64,000 nucleotides of DNA from JAEINY01 sp942490535 (GTDB lineage Bacteria > Bacteroidota > Bacteroidia > Bacteroidales > Marinilabiliaceae). The stretch lies in NCBI GenBank assembly GCA_942490535.1, contig CALNXQ010000005.1, positions 1 to 64,000 of the forward strand, read 5' to 3'. Positions 27,023 through 35,469 of the stretch are shown piece by piece (positions within the stretch are counted from its first letter, which is position 1; each line of letters starts with the position of its first letter). The notes under the pieces are model-generated. The model saw only the letters and a program-made list of their open reading frames with translations, was not told the origin of the DNA and ran no database searches. The position numbers and the translations under genes are program-made.

Positions 27023-29230
27023 ATGATAAATGCACAAGAAATAAAACACCAGCACCGTCAAATTTGCCAGGCATTGGCCGATAAACGTATCAAAGACAGT
27101 TTGGATCACATTCTGAATCTGGTGAAAACATCGCATGATGGCGATTTGATTGATGCCCAATACAACCTTGAGTTCACCTATAAAAACATACTCAAATATA
27201 CGGTGGAAGGGATTTCTGATCCCGAACGCCAAACCGTGTACAATCATCTGATTAAAGATGTTTATAGCCTGGCCGATAAAACCGCTGATACCTTGTTGTC
27301 TAAATATGGTTCCGGCGAACTATTCGACCTTCGTCGCGATTTGAAAGATAACACTCTCAGCCAGGGCATCGATGACTACATATCAACTTTGGCCGGCGTG
27401 GAACTGAAGAAAATGGTGGATCCCGCTGCTGAAAATGACGAAGAATTGCAAAACCTTCGACTAGTCATTTTTCAATTGATATGGATAAAGCCATCCCATG
27501 TGGCTACCGACATGGATCAGCTTAAATCGCTCTTTAAAAATCAACAAGTACCCTGGTATGATAAAGCCATGTTCGTTTCGGCGCTGACCCTTTCGTTGAC
27601 ACATTGTTTTTCGACGGAATACATTCAACTCTTGATGGATTTAGTGAAGCACCCCCACGAACAGGTAAATGCGCGCGCTGCTACTGGATTACTGCTGGCC
27701 TTATTCAAATACGACGCCAGACTATCCCTCTATCCCGATCTGTTTACGCGCTTTTTTCTCTTGCTGGAAGAAAAAGGGATGCAAACCCTCATTCAAAGCA
27801 TCACCATTCAGCTCATTCGAACGCGGGAAACAGAACGCATCTCACAAAAATTAAATGATGAGATTTTACCCGAAGTAGTGAAAATGCATCCCAAATTAAA
27901 AGACAAGCTGGATTTGGAAAACCTGCTGGGTGAAGGAATGCATGAAGACAAAAACCCAGAATGGGAGGATTTTTTCAAAGATTCACCCACCCTGATGAGC
28001 AAACTGGAAGAACTCACCCAATGGCAACTGGAAGGAGCCGATGTGTTCTTATCAACTTTCAAAATGCTCAAGCACTTTTCGTTTTTCAACCAGATTCCCA
28101 ATTGGCTGATCCCTTTTTACCCCTCCCATCCGGCTGTTAACAAAGCGCTGGAACATGAAGATGATGTTTTTAAGAATACATCCCTGCTAGAAAGTTTAAG
28201 TGAATCACGCTTCCTCTGCAATTCGGATAAATTCTCACTCATCCTGAGTGTACCACACATGCCAGCCATGCAAAAGGACCTGATGGGGCAAATGTTTTCT
28301 GCCGAATTACAACAGATGGCCGACATTGAGAAAGACGAAAAAGCCCTGCAAGCCCACCAACAAAAACTGGTTATTTCTAACCAATTCATCCAGGATCTGT
28401 ATCGCTTACTGCGGGTGCATCCTTACAAACATCAATTTGAAGATTTCTTTAACCAACGAATGGACTTCCATAATAAATGGTTCTTCAAGCAAAGTCTGGC
28501 CGACCACTCTTCCTTGCGGGAAATTGGGGAGTATTATTTTAAGAAGAACTACTTTGAAGATGCCTTGGAAATCTTCCACCTGATACATTCCAAACAGCCT
28601 GGATCAAAAGAGATCATCCAAAAAATTGCCTATGCCCATCAGCATCTTGAGAATTATGAGTCAGCACTAAACTTCTACCTTCAAGCTGACTTGATAGATG
28701 CCCAAAGCACCTGGATTAAGAAAAAAATTGCCCTTTGCTACCACCACCTGAAAAACATGGATAAAGCTTTGCAATTCTATAAAGAAGCGGAAAGTCTGGC
28801 CCCCGACAATCTACATACCCAAGCCTCTATTGGCCATTGCTTATTGGAAGTAAAAGATTTTGAACAAGCCCTGAAGTATTATTTCAAAGTGGAATACCTC
28901 GATCCGGCTCATAAGAAAGCATGGCGCCCCATTGCCTGGTGTTCATTTATTCTGGGAAAATTTGACCAGGCTGAAAAGTACTATCACAAATTACTGGTGG
29001 CGGAAAAAAATAAACACGATTTGATGAACCTGGGACATGTACTCTGGTGTAAAAAAGACCGCAAAGAGGCCCTTTCTTATTACCAAAAAAGCATCCGACA
29101 ACCCGATCATTCCATCGAAGAATTCATGGAAACATTTAATGAAGACATCACTTACCTGAAAGCACAAGGCATTGATTCAGCGGACATCCCCATTATGTTA
29201 GATCAGGTACGATATGCGCTGGAAAACTAA
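27023..29230 (+). CDS. Large TPR-repeat protein
   Basis: 735 residues, no signal peptide. The N-terminal 450 residues are alpha-helical with no recognised catalytic motif and read like HEAT/ARM-type helices (LMDLVKHPHEQVNARAATG). From about 495 to 690 there are tetratricopeptide units (for example YYFKKNYFEDALEIFHLIHS, ENYESALNFYLQADLID, KNMDKALQFYKEAESLAPDN, KDFEQALKYYFKVEYLDP). It would act as a protein-binding scaffold in the cytoplasm. It lies in the same run of genes as tamA and tamB, 26 bases after tamB, which suggests co-transcription but does not prove a joint role. Confidence 0.75.
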   Translation: MINAQEIKHQHRQICQALADKRIKDSLDHILNLVKTSHDGDLIDAQYNLEFTYKNILKYTVEGISDPERQTVYNHLIKDVYSLADKTADTLLSKYGSGELFDLRRDLKDNTLSQGIDDYISTLAGVELKKMVDPAAENDEELQNLRLVIFQLIWIKPSHVATDMDQLKSLFKNQQVPWYDKAMFVSALTLSLTHCFSTEYIQLLMDLVKHPHEQVNARAATGLLLALFKYDARLSLYPDLFTRFFLLLEEKGMQTLIQSITIQLIRTRETERISQKLNDEILPEVVKMHPKLKDKLDLENLLGEGMHEDKNPEWEDFFKDSPTLMSKLEELTQWQLEGADVFLSTFKMLKHFSFFNQIPNWLIPFYPSHPAVNKALEHEDDVFKNTSLLESLSESRFLCNSDKFSLILSVPHMPAMQKDLMGQMFSAELQQMADIEKDEKALQAHQQKLVISNQFIQDLYRLLRVHPYKHQFEDFFNQRMDFHNKWFFKQSLADHSSLREIGEYYFKKNYFEDALEIFHLIHSKQPGSKEIIQKIAYAHQHLENYESALNFYLQADLIDAQSTWIKKKIALCYHHLKNMDKALQFYKEAESLAPDNLHTQASIGHCLLEVKDFEQALKYYFKVEYLDPAHKKAWRPIAWCSFILGKFDQAEKYYHKLLVAEKNKHDLMNLGHVLWCKKDRKEALSYYQKSIRQPDHSIEEFMETFNEDITYLKAQGIDSADIPIMLDQVRYALEN

Positions 29231-29283
29231 TGGACATAGAAAAGAAAAATCATTTACTGAACACAAAAATTAACACCTGAATC

Positions 29284-29673
29284 TTGGCCAAAAAGAAGAT
29301 AACCTGGGAATTATACAGTTATGGGATATACAGTCGCTGGGAGCGTACTTCGAAAGCCTTACCGCGCTTATTGGACATCACCGACCGCATTCCGGTTCAA
29401 CCGGACATTGAATTTGGATACATTCTGAAAATCACTGGTGCCAAGGGGAAAAAACTGGATTTCTGCATTGATCATCCTCCATTTAACGACGACAAAGGCC
29501 AGCTGGCTCCTCCTTTTGAAGGTGAATATTACATTAACAGCAATAATTACGATTTCTTTCTAGGAGATACCGTTTGGGAACCCTACGAAGACAAAGAAGG
29601 TACCTGGACCCTTTCAACCTGGATGGATGGAAAATTGTTGGCAGAAAAAAAGCTAATCTTGTATATTGAGTAG
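29284..29673 (+). CDS. DUF3859-like protein
   Basis: 129 residues. The sequence (KKKITWELYSYGIYSRWER, then DIEFGYILKITGAKGKKLDF, CIDHPPFNDDKG and GDTVWEPYEDKEGTWTLSTW) fits my memory of the DUF3859 family of Bacteroidota, a short beta-rich protein of unknown function. The start is TTG at 29284, since no in-frame ATG precedes the conserved region. It follows the TPR gene by 53 bases on the same strand and is probably the end of that transcription unit; no clear terminator was seen after it. Confidence 0.65.
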   Translation: MAKKKITWELYSYGIYSRWERTSKALPRLLDITDRIPVQPDIEFGYILKITGAKGKKLDFCIDHPPFNDDKGQLAPPFEGEYYINSNNYDFFLGDTVWEPYEDKEGTWTLSTWMDGKLLAEKKLILYIE

Positions 29674-29705
29674 TAAAGTATCGAATCGCCCTTTTTACTT
29701 TTTAT

Positions 29706-29837
29706 CTAATTCATGAAAATCATTATTAGTACCATGATAAAAGCTAAAAGCGTTACTATCAATGCAATTTCAATAACGGAATATATAAATATCTTACGTT
29801 TTAACTTAACAGTTATATCCTGATCCTTCTTAAACAT
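29706..29837 (-). CDS. Small membrane protein with a strong ribosome binding site
   Basis: The 43-residue frame has a basic N-terminus (MFKKDQDITVKLKRK) and one hydrophobic helix of about 24 residues (IFIYSVIEIALIVTLLAFIM). The ATG at 29837 is preceded by AAGGAGGAG with a spacer of about 5 bases, a near-perfect Shine-Dalgarno that is rare in this phylum. A TAAATTTG (29871 to 29864 on the minus strand) fits the -7 box. A longer frame from 29906 would begin before that box, so the short one is preferred. No family is recognised. Confidence 0.5.
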   Translation of the reverse strand: MFKKDQDITVKLKRKIFIYSVIEIALIVTLLAFIMVLIMIFMN

Positions 29838-29963
29838 CTTACTCCTCCTTACTATTAAAGCAGCAAATTTAATGTTCCAATAAGATTCCATGTTACTGAT
29901 TAACATTCATTAACCCAAAATTGACTTTTTTTAAGTTTACCGAAATTCAACAATGATCCTGAA

Positions 29964-30476
29964 CTAGGCAATATCAGCCACAATTACTACATAGTTTTTC
30001 CCATAAACTTTAGCACACTTAGGACAAGTTGTATACCACATGTAGCACTTATTAACAACCAATCCTTTTTCCATTACAAAAGCATCAAAATCACCACTCC
30101 ACTTATCCGTATCCTTATATGGTCCTTCATATACTTTACTCACATACTTTCCGCTTAAAGTGATGTTATTAGCTTCAGGCACGTCCCGATCTACTGCCAG
30201 ATAAACATCCATATTCCATTTGGACGTATGATCCGAAAGACATAAATAGTCCGGTATGATGGCATCAGCCTTTCGGACCATTTTGTCTAAGCGTTGCATT
30301 ACAAGTCCAAAATTGACTGGCATGTAAAACAATGTCAGCACCTGATCTTTTATAAATCGCTTATTATCCCATTCAACCATATGCTCATCCCAAACAGTAG
30401 GATCAAATTTAGGACAGCAACCTGTTTCGGGTATTTCCGATTGTTGGTTCATTGCATCTTCGGTGTTAAATTTCAC
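29964..30476 (-). CDS. Conserved hypothetical protein (GyrI-like small-molecule binding fold possible)
   Basis: 170 residues, no signal peptide. The start SEIPETGCCPKFDPTVWDE and the end YTTCPKCAKVYGKNYVV are strongly patterned and resemble a family widespread in bacteria and labelled vaguely as hydrolase. The CPKC pair and the early Cys-Cys could bind a metal. The middle (KVYEGPYKDTDKW) resembles the core of GyrI-like effector-binding domains (EGPY after a strand). I do not know its function. It stands alone, between a small membrane protein and a chemotaxis receptor on the same strand. The ATG at 30476 is used; an ATG eight codons further could also serve. Confidence 0.6.
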   Translation of the reverse strand: MKFNTEDAMNQQSEIPETGCCPKFDPTVWDEHMVEWDNKRFIKDQVLTLFYMPVNFGLVMQRLDKMVRKADAIIPDYLCLSDHTSKWNMDVYLAVDRDVPEANNITLSGKYVSKVYEGPYKDTDKWSGDFDAFVMEKGLVVNKCYMWYTTCPKCAKVYGKNYVVIVADIA

Positions 30477-30532
30477 GAATGATAGGACATAAATCCACTT
30501 TTGTCAAGGCAATGAACCAACAATTTTAATTT

Positions 30533-32407
30533 TTAGATTTTAAATAATTTGGCTGACTCCATTAAACGTTCTGCTTGGTTACTTAACTCTTCAGCAGTAC
30601 TTGCTAATTCTTCAGTTGAAGCCGCATTGGCTTGTGTGGTTGCATTAAAAACCTGAGTAGCCTGTGTAACTTGAACAATGTTCTGAGCCTGCTCCAAAGA
30701 GGCCAAATTGACATCCTCAATCTCCGCATTCAGTGTATTTAAAAGCGGCACTATTTCATCCACTGCCTGACCGGACTTGTTGGTTAGTAGGCTACTTTGC
30801 TTAATTTTATCGGTAATTTTTTGCGTCGAATTACCTGTATTCTCACTTAACTTTTGAACCTCACGTGCCACGACAGCAAACCCCTTCCCATGTTCACCAG
30901 CCCGGGCCGCTTCTACAGCAGCATTTAAGGACAGCATCTTAATGTTTTTTGCAATAATATTGATTTCCTTAATTAAATCAGCTACTTCCTCCTGGGCCAC
31001 GTTGGCCAACTTGGCATTTTCATGCAACTCATTTATGTATCTTACAATCACCTTACTTGCTAAACTCACTTCCTGACTCTTGGCGGTATTTTGCTGCACA
31101 CTGGCTGCCATTTCTTCCATGTTACTGCTCACCTGCTCACCCACACTAGCCTGCTCTGTACTCGATGAACTGAGGGCTTGACTACTGCTGCTCAATTGCT
31201 GAGAGGCATTGGTAATCATTTCACTTCCTACCTGAATTTCTTTTATGAAAAAATGCAGTTTCTCAACCATCATTTTGAAACTATCCGCCAGAATACCCAC
31301 TTCGGTTTTTGCCTCTACGGAAATAACCTGTGTCAAATCCCCTTCAGCGATTTTCTGACTCACGTCACTTAATTGCATTAATGGTTTCACATTACGATTG
31401 ATAAGGCTACGCATTAATACGATGTAAAGTAATATCCCAATCAGAATAATAGGTACCATCCAGTAGATAGCCGTAATTACATTAGCAAATACATATTTGG
31501 CATGAACTTTTGATTGCATTTGCCAGGGCGTTTGATGCTCATTCAGATGAATGGGATGTGTAATACACCCTACCATTCCTTCAAACCAGTTATCCATATC
31601 TCCATTTTGAAGGCGTTGTAATCGCAGTTCATAATCAGGACAATCCAGCTCCAATGATTTGCCAATCAAATCACTATTCTTATTGTGAGTGAGGTAATGA
31701 CCTTTGCTATCCACCAAGGCCACTGATGAATTCCCCTCATAAGTACTTGCTTCGCTACTTTTTTGATATAACATTTTAATATCTAAATCACATGCTGCTA
31801 TCCCCACAAACTTATTATTCAAAATAAGGGGAAAACTGATGGTGATGATATCATGTTCCTTCCCATTGATTTCATATTTATATGGATCCGTCACAATAGA
31901 TTTTAAAGTTTTCTTAGGTGTCTGATAATACAGCATGGTCTCATAACCATATAAAACAGTAGTTTCATGTCGATTGACATATGGAAGAAAACGTCCTGAT
32001 TGATCATGATAAGGCGCATCCTTAAAAAGATCATCTTTTCCATCAAAACACTGAGGCTCAAAACCCACACAAACAGCCATTACCTCCTCATTCTGGGCTA
32101 ACAAACCCTCTAAATAACGAACGATATAATCCCGATCTACCTGATGATTCTTTTCATTTGACTGGAGATAAAATAAAATGGTATGTGAAAAATCCTCCAC
32201 AAATTGATAATGGTCTGAAATATAATCCTCAATCTTAAGCGCCTCATTTTCCATTGACAAGTCGCCATAAATCATGCTACTATACATGACTTCTTTTTGA
32301 AAGAAGTAGAAGACAACACTTAATATAAGCAAGATTGAACTTATAAAAATTAATATGGAATTTCTAATGATAATTCCTGACAGTTTTTTACGCTTTATGT
32401 TTTCCAT
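30533..32407 (-). CDS. Methyl-accepting chemotaxis protein with periplasmic Cache domain
   Basis: 624 residues. TM1 (about 13-35) is followed by a large periplasmic region (about 45-300) with a dCache-like pattern (YLEGLLAQNEEVMAVCVGFE, then PLILNNKFVGIAACDLDI). TM2 (about 306-337) leads to a HAMP segment (about 338-390) and a cytoplasmic signalling domain (about 400-620). The hairpin tip motif near residue 500 is AARAGEHGKGFAVVAREVQK, typical of receptors that bind CheA and CheW. The C-terminus has Ser/Glu-rich helices suited to methylation. The ligand is unknown, though Cache domains usually sense amino acids or organic acids. No other chemotaxis genes are in the window. Confidence 0.92.
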   Translation of the reverse strand: MENIKRKKLSGIIIRNSILIFISSILLILSVVFYFFQKEVMYSSMIYGDLSMENEALKIEDYISDHYQFVEDFSHTILFYLQSNEKNHQVDRDYIVRYLEGLLAQNEEVMAVCVGFEPQCFDGKDDLFKDAPYHDQSGRFLPYVNRHETTVLYGYETMLYYQTPKKTLKSIVTDPYKYEINGKEHDIITISFPLILNNKFVGIAACDLDIKMLYQKSSEASTYEGNSSVALVDSKGHYLTHNKNSDLIGKSLELDCPDYELRLQRLQNGDMDNWFEGMVGCITHPIHLNEHQTPWQMQSKVHAKYVFANVITAIYWMVPIILIGILLYIVLMRSLINRNVKPLMQLSDVSQKIAEGDLTQVISVEAKTEVGILADSFKMMVEKLHFFIKEIQVGSEMITNASQQLSSSSQALSSSSTEQASVGEQVSSNMEEMAASVQQNTAKSQEVSLASKVIVRYINELHENAKLANVAQEEVADLIKEINIIAKNIKMLSLNAAVEAARAGEHGKGFAVVAREVQKLSENTGNSTQKITDKIKQSSLLTNKSGQAVDEIVPLLNTLNAEIEDVNLASLEQAQNIVQVTQATQVFNATTQANAASTEELASTAEELSNQAERLMESAKLFKI

Positions 32408-32818
32408 TAAAAAGTTCTATTATAATAACACTATTCACGAAAGACTTCTCCTGAAAAGTCTATAAATCCTACATTGACCGCAATTCTACGACACAAATAC
32501 TAGAAGGTTATATTAATATGTAAACATTTATTAGGCCTTTATACTTGCTTTTTATTAGCTTTTCATAACCCATTACCGTTCATTCATTTCAAATACGCAA
32601 ACCCCTACCTATTTAGAAACATATTAACATTTTTTAATATCAAACTAAGCATTTGGAATGATTCAACTCCACCAATAACCAGTCTCCTTCGTAAAATGTC
32701 ATAAATTTTATGACAGAAAAGCATGGCTTATTTGAAGGCGAACACGTAGCCACATCGAATTAAATTGCCTTATGCTTCACAATAAACTTTTTAATTATAT
32801 TTACAGAAACCAAATTCT
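32408..32818. other. Intergenic stretch between divergent genes, with a 19-bp perfect palindrome
   Basis: No gene is seen in these 411 bases. They separate the chemotaxis receptor (minus) from a membrane protein (plus) and should hold both promoters. The only clear element is the palindrome at 32697-32715, listed separately. Confidence 0.5.
32697..32715. promoter_or_regulatory. Perfect 19-bp palindrome, possible operator
   Basis: TGTCATAAA, one T, then TTTATGACA: nine bases each side pair exactly. It lies 103 bases before the plus-strand start at 32819 and 289 bases before the receptor start at 32407. A symmetric AT-rich site with TGTCA / TGACA ends is the sort of site a dimeric regulator (for example of the CRP/FNR type) binds. 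The regulator is not known. No T-run follows, so it is not a terminator. Confidence 0.45.
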
Positions 32819-33667
32819 ATGAACTTAACTCTTTTAGGTGTCATTATCATTGGCGCAGTTCTGTTAGCCATTGTCTCAGCCTTTATATTCAGTAAGAGTT
32901 TCAGGCAAGATGTGATTCACGGACAGGGCAAAGCGAAAATTGGTGATATGATATCTGTGGAAGGTGTCATTATTGTCGTAATCATTGTTGTAATGGTAGG
33001 TGCCTTGGTCTACTTGGTCAACACTCAACAAATCCCTGCCGACCAAAATCAAATAACACTTGCATCCGCTATTGATAAACTGAAAAGTGATAAATCGATT
33101 AGCTTTAAATTATATGAGGAAAACGGGCGCCACTTTGTAAAGGCCGAAGACAGGATGCTTGGTGAAATCCACGCAGATATAAACCATAAATTAAAAGTCT
33201 TCAAAGATAGTCATGACGCGCAAAAATGGTTAACCGGAGCGGACAGCTCCAAGTTAGGGTACATCACTTTAGAAATGAATCGCCATCTGAATTTATGGAA
33301 AGCCCATAATGGAATATTCTACCGGCTTCATCAACCTTATCGTGTGGGAAAAACCGAATTATGGTTTAAGATCGACAGCATTTATAACACCCACATTTCA
33401 GGCAAGACTTTTTACCATTACCAATTGAGTTTTGGACAAGGCGAAAGCGAAAACAATGTCACATGGCCCGTTCAGGAAAAATTCGATAAGACAACCAATG
33501 GCGAAATCGACGAAAGTGCCAACCAACGATTTCTATCCAAAGTAGAATGGGAAAGTAATTACTATGTCGCATTGGGGATAGGCCAACCAGCATATGACAG
33601 TATCTCCAATTCATTTCCAGGCGTAGAAAAATTAAACATGTTAGTGCTCGAAGGTCGTATTGAATAA
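32819..33667 (+). CDS. Hypothetical protein with two N-terminal membrane helices
   Basis: 282 residues. Two hydrophobic helices (about 4-24 and 48-68, the second VEGVIIVVIIVVMVGALVYL) enclose a short basic loop, so both ends of the pair would place the main soluble domain (70-282) on the same side as the N-terminus. The soluble part has no motif I recognise; it is rich in Lys, Asp and aromatic residues and may be beta-rich. A palindrome lies 103 bases upstream. It may be a lone transcription unit. Confidence 0.55.
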   Translation: MNLTLLGVIIIGAVLLAIVSAFIFSKSFRQDVIHGQGKAKIGDMISVEGVIIVVIIVVMVGALVYLVNTQQIPADQNQITLASAIDKLKSDKSISFKLYEENGRHFVKAEDRMLGEIHADINHKLKVFKDSHDAQKWLTGADSSKLGYITLEMNRHLNLWKAHNGIFYRLHQPYRVGKTELWFKIDSIYNTHISGKTFYHYQLSFGQGESENNVTWPVQEKFDKTTNGEIDESANQRFLSKVEWESNYYVALGIGQPAYDSISNSFPGVEKLNMLVLEGRIE

Positions 33668-33748
33668 GGCTCTACAAGACGTACCTGATCATTTCTGATT
33701 CAAATAGATTACAAAAACTTCTTTTTATCTCTCATCAGTGTTCTTTTC

Positions 33749-33756
33749 CTTATTTT
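33749..33756 (+). promoter_or_regulatory. Possible -7 box for the PAS histidine kinase gene
   Basis: TATTTTTG fits the TANNTTTG box of Bacteroidota promoters and is followed by GCA, as the tRNA promoter here is. No TTTG is found at the expected upstream distance, so this is a weak call. It would leave a leader of about 135 bases. Confidence 0.3.
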
Positions 33757-33897
33757 TGCACGCGATATACTTGAATAAATTTAATAACCCAACAACACTT
33801 ACTCTTGGTTGCTAACGGTTTATGGGAAAACATTAACGAGATTGAACAAACATTTCAAGTAGTAGTAATTGCTCAATGAAATCATGGAAAAATTGTC

Positions 33898-35073
33898 ATG
33901 GAAATAAGTGAAGTTGAACATCGCCACCTACTCAATAAAATTAAGAAACTTGAGCTGGAAAACGAAAAATTAAAAGTCAATGAGGAAAAATACCGATTAC
34001 TCATTGATGATTCAAGTGATCCGATTTTTTCATTTTCAGCAGGTGGACAATACAATTATGTGAATAAACGATTCGCTCAGGGTGTGGGGAAAAAGCAGGA
34101 CTTCATCATTGGAAGAACCATATGGGATGTATTCGATAAAGAAGAAGCCGACAAACGATATAGCGTCCTAAAAAAAGCATTCGAATCCGGCCAAAAGGAA
34201 GTTTTTGAAGTACGGGTTCCAACCCCGGATGGTGATTCCTATTACATTACCACCATCACGCCCCAAAAAGACCATTCGGGCAATGTGATAACAGTACTTT
34301 GTATTTCCAAAGATATAACAACACGAAAAAGAGCTGAAATCAAATTAAAGAAATCGGAACAACAACTTCGTATCGCCAATGCTACGAAAGACAAATTCTT
34401 CTCCATTATTGCCCATGATTTAAAGAATCCATTCAACTCGATTATTGGTTTCTCGAAACTTCTTTTGGGCGAACTACACAATTCCACAAATACTAAAATA
34501 AGCGAATTTGCGCATGCGATTCATGCCTCTGGTAAAAATGCATACCGACTATTGGAAAATTTATTGGAATGGTCAAGGGCTCAAACCGGAGCCATCAAAT
34601 ATGATCCACAAGTCTTCTTTATTGACCAACTAATTGGAGATACAATTACACTGTGCAGTCACCATGCGGAAGCCAAAAAGATTTGCATCGACCTACAGAT
34701 CCCAAATTTATTGGAAGCATACGCTGACAAAAACATGATTCACACAGTGGTCCGAAATTTATTAACCAATGCGATAAAATTCACCAACCCACAGGGTCAA
34801 ATAACCATTACTGGTGCAAAAAATAAAGATACAATTAGCATCACTATCCTTGATAACGGCATCGGCATGAGTCCCAAAATCCTTCAAGGACTTTTTAATA
34901 CCGACGAAAAAAGTTCAATGCCTGGCACCGAAAATGAACTTGGCACAGGTCTGGGATTAATTTTATGCAACGAATTCATAGAAAAACATGGCGGCACAAT
35001 TGAAGTGCAGAGCGAACCGGGAAGAGGCAGTAAATTTTGGTTTACACTACCAACACAAAATCCACCATCCTGA
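33898..35073 (+). CDS. Soluble PAS-domain sensor histidine kinase
   Basis: 391 residues without membrane helices. A short N-terminal coiled coil (about 5-30) is followed by a PAS domain (about 27-140, with a PAC-like end VLCISKDITTRKRAE), a HisKA dimerisation helix pair with the phospho-acceptor in FFSIIAHDLKNPF (His near 172), and an intact ATPase domain (about 240-385: N-box NLLTNAIKF, DNGIGMS, GTGLGLILC). It should phosphorylate itself and pass the phosphate to a separate receiver. The CheY-like gene at 35098-35469 is convergent and adjacent, but it belongs to another operon. The cue is unknown. Confidence 0.88.
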   Translation: MEISEVEHRHLLNKIKKLELENEKLKVNEEKYRLLIDDSSDPIFSFSAGGQYNYVNKRFAQGVGKKQDFIIGRTIWDVFDKEEADKRYSVLKKAFESGQKEVFEVRVPTPDGDSYYITTITPQKDHSGNVITVLCISKDITTRKRAEIKLKKSEQQLRIANATKDKFFSIIAHDLKNPFNSIIGFSKLLLGELHNSTNTKISEFAHAIHASGKNAYRLLENLLEWSRAQTGAIKYDPQVFFIDQLIGDTITLCSHHAEAKKICIDLQIPNLLEAYADKNMIHTVVRNLLTNAIKFTNPQGQITITGAKNKDTISITILDNGIGMSPKILQGLFNTDEKSSMPGTENELGTGLGLILCNEFIEKHGGTIEVQSEPGRGSKFWFTLPTQNPPS

Positions 35074-35097
35074 CCACACCATTTATATTGAAACCAA

Positions 35098-35469
35098 TTA
35101 GTGAGAAATATATTTATCTAACAGGTGATGCAATTGCTCTTTATTGAAAGGTTTCATGACATAATCCTTAATTAGCTCAGCTTCTAATGCTGAATCAATG
35201 CGGTCATTCCGGTCATAACCCGACAATATAATACAAGGCAATTGACTACTTTGACTTTTAACTTTTTGAATAAACTCAAGACCATCCATACCCGGCATCT
35301 TCATATCACTAATTACAAATCGGATGTCGTCGTTTTTCTCAAGAAGTTCTAACCCCCCCTGCCCAGAATTAGCAATTAATACGTCAAATGATCTCTTAAA
35401 AGTTAATTGAAATAAAGTCAAATTAATCTCTTCATCATCTACATATAGTATTTTGGGTAGCACGTCCAT
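35098..35469 (-). CDS. CheY-like single-domain response regulator
   Basis: 123 residues, a receiver domain only. The acidic pair (VDDEE, residues 10-13) and the phospho-acceptor D55 (FVISDMKMPGMDG) are present, as are the Ser in ILSGYD and the Lys in MKPFN. It has no output domain, so it would act through a protein partner. Its start abuts the stop of the YfiR-histidine kinase gene (TAA directly followed by ATG), so it is translationally coupled and very likely receives phosphate from that kinase. Confidence 0.92.
   Translation of the reverse strand: MDVLPKILYVDDEEINLTLFQLTFKRSFDVLIANSGQGGLELLEKNDDIRFVISDMKMPGMDGLEFIQKVKSQSSQLPCIILSGYDRNDRIDSALEAELIKDYVMKPFNKEQLHHLLDKYISH

Noticed and set aside
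28326..28583. 85-residue frame inside the TPR gene
   Set aside because: Shifted-frame shadow of the TPR protein.
33799..33897. Short leader frame (about 25 codons, LVANGLWENINEI...) before the PAS kinase
   Set aside because: It has no ATG and no clear ribosome binding site; not enough to call a gene.
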